A DNA stretch of 10,042 bases from DASWVC01 sp036401335 (lineage in GTDB: Bacteria; Verrucomicrobiota; Verrucomicrobiia; Chthoniobacterales; JAFAMB01): contig DASWVC010000273.1 of NCBI GenBank assembly GCA_036401335.1, positions 1 to 10,042 on the forward strand, written 5' to 3'. Shown piece by piece: positions 1 through 6,563 of the stretch (its first letter is position 1; each line of letters begins with the position of its first letter). Under the pieces are notes generated by a model. It was not told the DNA's origin. It did no database searches and worked only from the letters and a program-made list of their open reading frames with translations. The position numbers and the translations under genes are program-made.

Positions 1-1661
1 TGCTCCGCTTCCAGTCGGTCACTGATGTCCGTGTTGGTCCCGAACCACTGAAGAATACGTCCCTCAACGTCCTTGAGCGGCGTCACGCGCGTCAGAAACA
101 TCCTGTAGCGACCGTCGGCTGCCCGCAGCGGGAACTCCATCTCCCATGGCACTCCCGCGGCGATCGCGCCCTGCCACTGTTTCATTACCGCCGGCAGCAC
201 GTCAGGATCGTGCACACGTTGCCAGCCCCAGCCTTCCATTTCCTCAGGCGTGGTGCCTGTGTAGTCGAACCAGCGCCGGTTGTACCAGACGATGTAACCA
301 TCCGGCCGCGTCATCCACGCCAGCTGCGGAATGGAGTTTGCCATGGTTCGGAAACGCGCCTCGCTTTCCTGCAGGGCCCGCTCCGTGCGCTTGCGGGCGG
401 TAATGTCACGGGCAATTTTGGATGCGCCGATAACCTGCCCATGGCCATCTTGAAGTGGTGAGATTGAGAGGGAAACCTCGATCAGCCGGCCGTCCTTGCC
501 CTGGCGCACGGTCTCGTAATGCCCCACATGCTCGCCCCGCTCCAGACGGGCAAGAATCTGTTTTTCTTCGTCCAGGCGGTCCGGTGGGAGCAGGCGTGCC
601 ACCGGTTGGCCGATCATCTCGCCGGCCGTGTAGCCGAACATTCGCTCCGCGCCTTCATTCCAGGTCGTGAGCGTTCCGTCCATCGATTTGCTCAAGATGG
701 CATCATCGGAGCCCGTCACGATCGCCGCGAGCTGCGCCTGTGCCGCCTCGGCACGGCGCCGATCGGTAATGTCAAACGCCCTGCTGATGAAGAGGCGAAA
801 GCCGGCTTGGTCAGGTCCGAGCGGGGTGGTATAAAAATCCCAGGTGCGTTCACCGCCATCCTTGGCCTGGATGGCCCGCTCGCCGTCATGCGTGGTTTCT
901 GTTCCTGCAAAATGTGCGGCGATGTAAAGATCTGCCGCCTCCTTTTCTTCTCCGTACGCCTTCTGCATCCAATCACTCAGGGTGGGGAGGTCTTCGAGCG
1001 CATACCCGGAACAATCCGTCCAGCCTTGGCTTACCAGCCGGACGGCGCCCGCCGCGTCCCAGATCATGGAAGGGATGGGCGATGAGGAAATGGCCAGCCG
1101 AAACTGGGCTTCGCTCGCACGCAGGCGATCGTCCGTCCTTTTTCGTTCGTCAATCTCGTTCCGCAACGCCGCGTTGGCCTCGGCCAGGGAGGCTACCCTT
1201 TCGGCAATCCGGGCCTCAAGGGTCGCGTTAATTTCCTGCAATGCCCCCTGAGCACCCTGCAGCTCCCGGTTGGCCTGCTGCAATGCCTCCGGGCTGGGCA
1301 AGGCCAATATTTTGGGCACCAGCGGCACCAGGGCCATCGTTGTCAGGATGGACACCGCTGCGGTCGCTGCTTTGGTAACCCCAGCCAACCAGTAGACCGG
1401 GTGCCAGATGGAGATGACCTCCAACATGTGGGTCGTCCCGCACGCGAGAATGAACAGCGCGAAAAGTAAAAAAATATAATGGAAAGCCAGGTCTTTGCGT
1501 TGGCGCACCAGGTAAACCAGCAGCACCGGGATGGCATAATAGGCCAGGGCAATGCCAGTATCCGAGGCTGCGTTGAGCCAGATAACGCGTGGGTCCCACG
1601 TGTAACAGAACCCGTGCGGCATGAAACCGGAACCTGAAAAAAGCGCGTCAATCCAGTCCAT
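1..1661 (-). CDS. Ethylene-receptor-like membrane sensor with multiple PAS domains (3' end outside window)
   Basis: The visible 553 residues start at ATG 1661; the C-terminus lies beyond the left edge. Residues about 25-117 form three hydrophobic helices that match the ethylene-binding domain of plant ETR1 and its cyanobacterial homologues: Asp34, Tyr41, Pro45, Ile71, Cys74 and His78 have the same spacing as ETR1 Asp25, Tyr32, Pro36, Ile62, Cys65 and His69. In ETR1 the Cys and His bind Cu(I), which holds ethylene. Residues about 125-185 are a likely coiled coil. Three PAS domains follow (about 186-303, 305-425, 428-550), with typical endings such as the DITARKRTE stretch at 419-427. The output domain is not visible; a histidine kinase is most likely for this architecture, but a diguanylate cyclase is possible. 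The start is supported by the short cytosolic or periplasmic leader before helix 1 and by a stop-free frame, although no strong Shine-Dalgarno is seen. Whether it senses ethylene is inference. Confidence 0.9.
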   Translation of the reverse strand, partial: MDWIDALFSGSGFMPHGFCYTWDPRVIWLNAASDTGIALAYYAIPVLLVYLVRQRKDLAFHYIFLLFALFILACGTTHMLEVISIWHPVYWLAGVTKAATAAVSILTTMALVPLVPKILALPSPEALQQANRELQGAQGALQEINATLEARIAERVASLAEANAALRNEIDERKRTDDRLRASEAQFRLAISSSPIPSMIWDAAGAVRLVSQGWTDCSGYALEDLPTLSDWMQKAYGEEKEAADLYIAAHFAGTETTHDGERAIQAKDGGERTWDFYTTPLGPDQAGFRLFISRAFDITDRRRAEAAQAQLAAIVTGSDDAILSKSMDGTLTTWNEGAERMFGYTAGEMIGQPVARLLPPDRLDEEKQILARLERGEHVGHYETVRQGKDGRLIEVSLSISPLQDGHGQVIGASKIARDITARKRTERALQESEARFRTMANSIPQLAWMTRPDGYIVWYNRRWFDYTGTTPEEMEGWGWQRVHDPDVLPAVMKQWQGAIAAGVPWEMEFPLRAADGRYRMFLTRVTPLKDVEGRILQWFGTNTDISDRLEAE

Positions 1662-1752
1662 AGCAGCCTAACGGATCCGACGCCTGCTTAATGCGTCAGA
1701 AGAATCCAGTGGGGCGAAGTAACGGCAAACGTGTGGCATCGAGGTGAGGTTA

Positions 1753-1773
1753 CGAAAAATACAGCATTTTTCG
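1753..1773. promoter_or_regulatory. Perfect AT-rich inverted repeat upstream of the sensor gene
   Basis: Arms CGAAAAAT and ATTTTTCG (8 bp each, no mismatch) flank a 5-base loop. The element lies about 92 bp upstream of the sensor start codon in otherwise GC-rich DNA. It could be an operator for a dimeric regulator or a weak hairpin. It is too far from the permease stop (over 330 bp) to be an obvious terminator for that gene. The function is inferred only from position and symmetry. Confidence 0.35.
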
Positions 1774-1877
1774 GATAACTCCACCTTTCATGGAAGTAAT
1801 GGCGGCTATGCGTGGACGCCCTGGAGTAGCCGCCGGTGCGGGCGGGCTGAAGATAGGGTGCGGGAGGGTCCGGTCTA

Positions 1878-1903
1878 GTAGGGCGGCGAGTCCCTTTGCC
1901 GCC
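1878..1903 (+). repeat. REP-like hairpin repeat, copy 1 (variant)
   Basis: This is a 26-bp element beginning GTAGGGCGGCGAG and ending GCCGCC. It differs from the other three copies by one base (T for C in the right arm), which leaves a G-T pair in the stem. The arms GGCGGCGA and TTGCCGCC enclose a 6-base loop. It lies in the gap between the sensor and permease genes. Confidence 0.85.
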
Positions 1904-2106
1904 GGGCCTGCCAGGGACAAGCCTGGGGACACGCATCCCCACCAGCCCACCATTGCCCCTTTGAGCACAGGCCGTTGCCGAAAGGCACAAAACGGGCGGC
2001 CTGGGCTCCTCTGCGCCCGGACCACCCGCGTCGTCACACTCCGTAAGGTGCTGCCGGCGTACACGACGCGCGGCCAGGGTTGGCCCGAATCCCTGGTTCA
2101 GGAAGT

Positions 2107-3561
2107 TTACCGGCCGCTTCGTTCCTCCACCAGCCCGCCTGCGGCCACCGTTGCCGGTGCCATCCCGGCAGGAAGGCACTGTGCCTTGAGCTCTTCCAGG
2201 ATGGTCCCAACCAATTTGGGTTCGCGAATCCTGAAGGCAATCGCACGCACTATCCCGACCGCCACGTAGGCCAGGAAGATGTACGGGAAATATTTCACCG
2301 GCGCGGGCGGCACCGGGTAAACCGCTCCCACGACCGGAATGAGAAGGAGGGCCAGGCCAACCGCGCAGATCAAAGTTCCGGTGGCGGTTAACTGCCCTAT
2401 TTTTCTAAGGTAAAAAGGTGCCGCCAGGGTAATCAGAAGGTAGGCACCCATGAACCCGAAAGCGCCCATCGTCCCCGCGTCGTTGAACTCGTCCAGAACC
2501 TCGACTTTCGCGAAGACATTGAATGCTGCCACGACGAGGAACATGAGGACAGCCATGATCGCCAGCGCCACGTGAGGGGTCTTGTTTTTCAGGTGGGAAC
2601 GCTGGACCGCATCGTGGAACAAACCGTGCCTCCCCATGGCGAACATCACGCGCGCTCCTGCGTTCATGCAGGACAGGGCAAGTGCAAAAAAACTGATCAT
2701 GGCACCTGCCGCCAGCGGGATGGCAAGGTACGGCAACCCGTACATCCCGGAGAGAACGGTCAACGGAGAGTCGATCGCATCGAGCGTCTTGGGATACCCC
2801 CGTGTCCCGAGTACCTCCACGTAACACACGAAAACAAAAAATGCTCCGGTCAGCAGCAGGCTCCAGATAATGGAGCGTGGAATGGTTCTGAACGGATCTT
2901 TCGCTTCCTCCCCAAACGCGGTCGAGCTCTCAAAGCCAACCAGGCTGAAGATCGCGACCACCACTCCCAGGCCCATGGTCGACAGCGAGGTGTCCTTCAA
3001 AGTCAGTTGGGCGGTGTCAATGGCGAAACCGTGTCCTGCCAGCACGGCCACACAAAGAAGGAGGATAAGAGAACAGGAGATGGCTTCCAGCACCAACATT
3101 ACAAGCGTGGAAATGACGATGTCCTTGTACGCCAGGACAAAACACAACCCGAGACAAACCGCGAAAAGCAACACGGGCGGTGCATGAATGCCCATTGCCT
3201 CTAAAATCTTTCCGCAGAACACGGTAAACCCGGTCGTCCCGGCCAGGCCGATAAAGAGGTAAGACCAGATCAGGCACCAGCCGGAAAGCGAGCCGACGGT
3301 CGGGCCCAAGCCGATCGAGGTGTAAGTGTACATCGATCCGGCACCCGTGAACCGCTTGGAAAACTGGTTGAGGTTAAACGCCACGAAGAGCAAGAGGACC
3401 GTGCCCAGGGCATAGGCCATCCAACTTGCGTTTCCTGTGTTGGAAAACATCAACGGCACAATGAGCGCCGCGGTCATCGTCGGTGAGATGAGGGCGATGT
3501 TCTGCGCCAACAGCTCCGCGAAGCTCAGGCACTCAGGTTTAAGCCGGTGTACTTTACTCAT
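2107..3561 (-). CDS. APC-superfamily amino-acid/amine permease
   Basis: This 484-residue inner-membrane transporter has about twelve hydrophobic segments (roughly 22-39, 47-64, 84-116, 129-145, 150-173, 197-212, 231-250, 271-296, 331-352, 366-386, 393-414, 424-442), the size and topology of the amino acid-polyamine-organocation superfamily. Family signatures are visible: the glycine-rich GAGSMYTY stretch (73-80) leading to a Gly-Trp at 94-95, and the helix-6 motif GFESSTAFGEEAKDP (209-223) followed by the IPRSI stretch. It should import an amino acid or amine by proton or ion coupling, or by exchange; the substrate cannot be read from sequence. ATG 3561 is preceded by AGAAGGGG seven bases upstream, a good ribosome binding site. 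The XRE-cupin regulator gene ends 87 bp upstream on the same strand, so co-transcription and control by that regulator are likely. The C-terminal 40 residues are hydrophilic. Confidence 0.93.
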   Translation of the reverse strand: MSKVHRLKPECLSFAELLAQNIALISPTMTAALIVPLMFSNTGNASWMAYALGTVLLLFVAFNLNQFSKRFTGAGSMYTYTSIGLGPTVGSLSGWCLIWSYLFIGLAGTTGFTVFCGKILEAMGIHAPPVLLFAVCLGLCFVLAYKDIVISTLVMLVLEAISCSLILLLCVAVLAGHGFAIDTAQLTLKDTSLSTMGLGVVVAIFSLVGFESSTAFGEEAKDPFRTIPRSIIWSLLLTGAFFVFVCYVEVLGTRGYPKTLDAIDSPLTVLSGMYGLPYLAIPLAAGAMISFFALALSCMNAGARVMFAMGRHGLFHDAVQRSHLKNKTPHVALAIMAVLMFLVVAAFNVFAKVEVLDEFNDAGTMGAFGFMGAYLLITLAAPFYLRKIGQLTATGTLICAVGLALLLIPVVGAVYPVPPAPVKYFPYIFLAYVAVGIVRAIAFRIREPKLVGTILEELKAQCLPAGMAPATVAAGGLVEERSGR

Positions 3562-3648
3562 ATTTTAACCCCTTCTGGTTCGGTCTGGTCCCTTTTGACT
3601 GCATGAAATATCCCTCGACCCGAGTTGCCGCCGTGCTCGAACCGTCAT

Positions 3649-4296
3649 TCACCCCCGGGCCCGGCCGCAGGCCGGAATGGCTCGGCGTTCGCGAAAAGCA
3701 GGGCGTCGGGAACGACCGCCCGGTTCAGACAAGGGGGAGGCCACCAGCAGCAACTCGGCCTCCCGGGAACCGCGTGCGATCAGGCGGTGCGGTAACCAGG
3801 AATTGAAGTGAGCCGAATCTCCCGGTTCCAACTCGTGCGTTTGACCGGCGAGTGAGAGCGTTAATTGGCCTGACAAGACATAAATCCATTCTTCGCCTTC
3901 GTGCTGAAAATGGTCGGAGCCTTCCCGCGTTGGCGAAACCGTTACACGCAGCGGTTGCAGGTTGAAAAAGCGGTCTGCATCGGAAAGGGAAGCATAGGTA
4001 AGGCCGTCTGCGGTTTGCGGGGCAGCGTCGGCCGCACGCACGATGAGGCAAGGCTCAGCCGTAAATGGAGGCTCGAACATTGAGGAGAGCGAAACCCGGA
4101 ACACCCGGGCCAGCGTCAACACGGCCGCGATCGAAGCTTGGCGGTCGCCGGATTCGAGCCGCGACAAGAAGGCCGATGACAGCCCGCTCCGCCGGGCCAG
4201 TTCGTCCAGGGTCCAGCCGCGCTGCGAACGAAGCTCCCGTAGATGCGCTCCGAAAGCGCGCAACTGAGACTCCAGAGGATCGCGGAGAATGGTCAT
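3649..4296 (-). CDS. XRE-family transcriptional regulator with C-terminal cupin domain
   Basis: With the chosen ATG at 4296 the protein has 215 residues. Residues about 15-71 form an XRE helix-turn-helix (LDELARRSGLSSAFLSRLE, 30-48). Residues about 116-187 form a cupin barrel with the first cupin motif His129, His132, Glu136 and Gly143, then PGDSAHF (158-164) and His170. HTH-cupin proteins such as PuuR typically regulate neighbouring catabolic or transport genes, with the cupin binding a small effector. The permease 87 bp downstream on the same strand is the obvious target, and autoregulation is common. An in-frame ATG at 4350 would add 18 residues. I prefer 4296 because the extension has no family-like sequence, but neither start has a clear Shine-Dalgarno. 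The effector is unknown; an amino acid or polyamine is a guess from context. Confidence 0.9.
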   Translation of the reverse strand: MTILRDPLESQLRAFGAHLRELRSQRGWTLDELARRSGLSSAFLSRLESGDRQASIAAVLTLARVFRVSLSSMFEPPFTAEPCLIVRAADAAPQTADGLTYASLSDADRFFNLQPLRVTVSPTREGSDHFQHEGEEWIYVLSGQLTLSLAGQTHELEPGDSAHFNSWLPHRLIARGSREAELLLVASPLSEPGGRSRRPAFRERRAIPACGRARG

Positions 4297-4389
4297 CAAG
4301 TGAGTCAAACAGGGTTGCCTGACTGGCAAAGCAGTTGACAAGCAGGTCATGTGCCAGGGCTCGACCTGGCGGCCCGGCTTCGTCGGCCG

Positions 4390-4415
4390 GTAGGGCGGCG
4401 AGTCCCTTCGCCGCC
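4390..4415 (+). repeat. REP-like hairpin repeat, copy 2
   Basis: This copy matches the 26-bp consensus exactly: GTAGGGCGGCGAG at the left, TCGCCGCC at the right. The arms GGCGGCGA and TCGCCGCC are perfect 8-bp complements around the loop GTCCCT. It is preceded by GGCCG, as is copy 4 (read on its own strand). Confidence 0.9.
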
Positions 4416-4857
4416 AACGTGCGTGACAGAACCTCCGGAAGGGTCGCCCATCCCTTCCGCGACCTCTGGTAGGCGAGCTTGTCCTCAGGCGCCCCGGGGA
4501 CCGTGGCTATGCCACACCTGGCGGCCGGCAAGGGCTTCCGACAATGCGCGGTCATGTAGCAATGCGCGAAATCCGCCATCACCGGTGATCCGACCGCACG
4601 AAGCTAGCCAGACGGCGCGTCTGCCTGCTTGCTCGTCACGACAGGATCAGCCCGGCGTCGACACAGATTGCCCGACCCGCAATCTTCACCGCGCGGTCCG
4701 AACCCTGAAACGCCGCGAGCCCCGCCACGCTCTTGCGCGCCCGGGGCACCGTGGAAAACGCTGGAAGTCACTCGGCCGTCCGATCGGGGGACGGTGCAAT
4801 GGCACTGAGCTAAGGGTCTTTGGATCCTCGAGGGGCACCGAATCGAGTGGCGGCCCG

Positions 4858-4883
4858 GTAGGGCGGCGAGTCCCTTCGCCGCC
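4858..4883 (+). repeat. REP-like hairpin repeat, copy 3
   Basis: This copy is identical to copy 2 over 26 bp. It lies 115 bp from copy 4, which is in the opposite orientation, so the two form a facing pair like the bacterial interspersed mosaic elements built from REP sequences. Confidence 0.9.
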
Positions 4884-4998
4884 GGAGAGCGACCGCTCCT
4901 CCGTTCTCCCCGCCGACCGGCAAGGACGGCCGGCGTGTAAGGGTAACCATACCTGCCAGGCGGGTGCGACGGGGGCGGCTGTTCCACCCCGATACCCC

Positions 4999-5024
4999 GG
5001 CGGCGAAGGGACTCGCCGCCCTAC
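4999..5024 (-). repeat. REP-like hairpin repeat, copy 4 (inverted)
   Basis: On the minus strand this copy is identical over 26 bp to copies 2 and 3. It lies about 72 bp beyond the SorC stop codon, in the transcribed direction of that gene, so it could act as a 3' hairpin that stabilises or terminates the transcript. No U-run follows it. Confidence 0.9.
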
Positions 5025-5095
5025 CGGCCGCCGGTCACGCGCACGCCCCAGGAGGAAGGCTCCTTTTGCGCCCGACGGCCCTTAACTTAATGCGA

Positions 5096-6061
5096 TCAGG
5101 GGGGCGGTGCTTTGGTCAGTCGTTCCGCGGTGTGCTGATCCGTGACCAACGTGTTGATCCACTTGCCACGGACTGCTCCCAGGATCGCGGCAAATTTCCG
5201 TTTGCCGCCGCAAATCGCGACCGATCTCCGTACCCGGCGCAGGCCCTCGAGGTCCATCCCGATTACCCGGCCGTCGAAGGAACCTTTCACCTCCCTGCCC
5301 TGGGCATCATAGAAGCGCAGGCAAATGTCTCCCACCGCGCCGTTTTTCTGAGCCGCTGCCAATTCTTCCTGAGAAAACGTGTTTCCGCTGCTCGCCACCA
5401 GGGCCGACGGCTCCACCGAGCCCACACCCACCAGCGCCAGGGTCACCGTCTGAAAGAGGGCCACCGTCTCGCTCACGTTGGGATCCCGCAGCAGGACTTT
5501 AGCGGCGTTCGCGGAACCCACGATGCCCGGCACCGGCAAAAATCGGGCCTCACCTCGCACCAGGTGCGCAAGACGAATGGCCAGGTGATTGGCGTGTTGT
5601 TCGGCCGAGGGGCTCCCGATGCCGCCCAGCATCTGCACCACCAGGCAGTGGTCAACCTTACGAAGCGGATGCATCTGGTCGACCATCGACAACAACGAGG
5701 CGCTCCAGGACGAGATGCCGATCACCTCTCCCGACTTCAGGGTGGCTTCCAGGAACTGCGCCGCCGCCGAGCCGATCGCGGCCCGAACGGCTTCATCCGA
5801 ATCACGGGTCGCTTCGCCTACAATCACCTGCTCGAGCCCAAACCTCTGCTCAAGCATCTCCTCCAGTTCCGCAAAGGCGCCTGGCGGTGTGACCACGGTG
5901 GTTCGGACAATGCCGTATTCCACTGCTTTCTTAAGCAGCCGGGAGACCGTCACCTGCGTAATCCCGAGGCGGCTGGCGACCTGGGTCTGGGTCAGCCGTT
6001 CTTCGTGGTAAAGGCGGGCGGCACGCGTCATGAGGCGCAGGTCTGAAGGGTGATGCAGCAT
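5096..6061 (-). CDS. SorC-family (DeoR/LsrR-like) sugar-responsive transcriptional regulator
   Basis: The 321 residues are the usual length for the SorC family. Residues 23-52 form the helix-turn-helix (LTQTQVASRLGITQVTVSRL, 23-42), preceded by the family's RAARLYHEE stretch (13-21). Residues about 63-315 form the phosphosugar-binding, oligomerising domain, with GISSWSASL (115-123), VGVGS (211-215), GAVGDICLRFYD (241-252), and the C-terminal ICGGKRKFAAILGA block (283-296) followed by a Leu-Val-Thr-Asp segment (305-308). Such proteins bind DNA as tetramers and respond to phosphorylated sugars or polyols; the ligand here cannot be named. No transporter or catabolic operon adjoins it, so its target may be distant or may be itself. 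ATG 6061 is chosen because the ten residues before the family start fit; Met11 (6031) is an alternative. No strong ribosome binding site is visible. Confidence 0.93.
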   Translation of the reverse strand: MLHHPSDLRLMTRAARLYHEERLTQTQVASRLGITQVTVSRLLKKAVEYGIVRTTVVTPPGAFAELEEMLEQRFGLEQVIVGEATRDSDEAVRAAIGSAAAQFLEATLKSGEVIGISSWSASLLSMVDQMHPLRKVDHCLVVQMLGGIGSPSAEQHANHLAIRLAHLVRGEARFLPVPGIVGSANAAKVLLRDPNVSETVALFQTVTLALVGVGSVEPSALVASSGNTFSQEELAAAQKNGAVGDICLRFYDAQGREVKGSFDGRVIGMDLEGLRRVRRSVAICGGKRKFAAILGAVRGKWINTLVTDQHTAERLTKAPPP

Positions 6062-6075
6062 GTAAGTGAAACCGC

Positions 6076-6102
6076 AGGCGCTTTCCGCTATTCCATGCGC
6101 CT
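6076..6102. promoter_or_regulatory. Dyad upstream of the SorC regulator, possible operator
   Basis: AGGCGC and GCGCCT are perfect 6-bp complementary arms, 15 bases apart, starting 15 bp upstream of the SorC start codon. SorC-type regulators often control themselves, so an operator is possible. In GC-rich DNA a 6-bp dyad can arise by chance. Confidence 0.25.
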
Positions 6103-6248
6103 AACCTTGGCTGAGGGCAGCGCGCGGCGGCCCGCCTCCCGCCTGCCACCAAAACAAGTGCCCCTGCTCCCGTTCGTCAAGACACGGGCGTAAGGGACCG
6201 GCTTGCAGAGGCCGGAGCGGAACTGCGCGCGAAACCCTCGGCCGGCGC

Positions 6249-6380
6249 GCTTGTCCCCAAGTGCCCCCAAAGAACGTGTCGGCTCGCGCCTTCTCCGGTA
6301 AAGGAGCTTGTCCCCCAAGCGCCCCAAGGAACGTGTCGGCTCACGCCTTCTCCGGTAGGGGAGCTTGTCCCCAAGCGCCC
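6249..6380. repeat. 57-bp tandem repeat, two full units plus a partial third
   Basis: Unit 1 is 6249-6305 and unit 2 is 6306-6362. They differ by a few substitutions and two compensating one-base indels. A third begins at 6363, matches for about 18 bases (GCTTGTCCCCAAGCGCC), then diverges, although a later CAGTAAGGGGC near 6426-6436 resembles the unit end. Each unit opens with a small hairpin, GCTTG/CAAGC around a short C-rich loop (one G-T pair in unit 1). The period is a multiple of three, which keeps frames open and produces spurious ORFs. The function is unknown. Confidence 0.85.
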
Positions 6381-6465
6381 TCCTTCCGCATTGGGGCAGC
6401 GTCCGCTCCTTCCGTTCGCCGCCCCCAGTAAGGGGCTTTTCGGAGCGGCCGGCTGCCAAACGGCC

Positions 6466-6489
6466 GGAAAAGGGCGTTCAAAGCGCCCT
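6466..6489 (-). terminator. Putative intrinsic terminator of glgB
   Basis: On the minus strand AGGGCG (6489-6484) pairs with CGCCCT (6476-6471) around a 7-base loop and runs into TTTT, then CC. It lies about 75 bp past the glgB stop, in the correct orientation. The stem is only six pairs and the U-run is short, so efficiency may be modest. Confidence 0.5.
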
Positions 6490-6563
6490 GAGATCCCGAT
6501 CCAGCTTAAGTTTATGCCAATGCGGTCAGTTCCCTGGGGGTTCCGCGCCTGCCCTTACACCCC

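Larger units (their letters stand above)
1662..2106. other. Intergenic region between the sensor and permease genes
   Basis: This 445-bp gap separates the permease stop from the sensor start. I see no convincing gene in it: the open frames have no family-like sequence and overlap one another on both strands. It holds an AT-rich perfect dyad near the sensor and one REP-like repeat copy, each listed separately. The sensor promoter must lie here if the gene is transcribed alone, but I found no clear -35/-10 pair. Confidence 0.6.
4351..5095. other. Gene-poor region with REP-like repeats
   Basis: About 745 bp lie between the regulator start and the SorC stop. Open frames exist on both strands, the longest on the plus strand, but they are arginine- and proline-rich, resemble no family, and pass through the repeat copies. 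I take them as GC-driven artefacts. The region holds three REP-like copies (listed separately) and small hairpins such as CCGTCC/GGACGG at 4776-4794 and GTGGC/GCCAC near 4502-4514. No tRNA or terminator with a clear U-run was seen. Confidence 0.6.
6062..6563. other. Intergenic region between the SorC regulator and glgB
   Basis: About 500 bp without a supportable gene. It holds, in order, a dyad close to the SorC start, a 57-bp tandem repeat and the putative glgB terminator, each listed separately. Open frames across it translate to repetitive Arg-rich or Ser/Gly-rich peptides that merely mirror the tandem repeat. Confidence 0.6.

Noticed and set aside
2572..3204. 210-codon plus-strand open frame antisense to the permease
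   Set aside because: It is a hydrophilic shadow of a clear membrane transporter, with no domain or ribosome binding support.
4796..4815. Sequence resembling a tRNA D-arm on the minus strand (CCCTTAGCTCAGTG)
   Set aside because: No anticodon stem, T-arm or acceptor stem pairing can be found around it at tRNA spacing.
4351..5085. 244-codon plus-strand open frame in the gene-poor gap
   Set aside because: It passes through three copies of the REP-like repeat, has Arg/Pro-rich composition and shows no recognisable domain.
6239..6440. The tandem repeat as a CRISPR array
   Set aside because: Units are contiguous, with no unique spacers of constant length between conserved repeats, and no cas-like gene is nearby.
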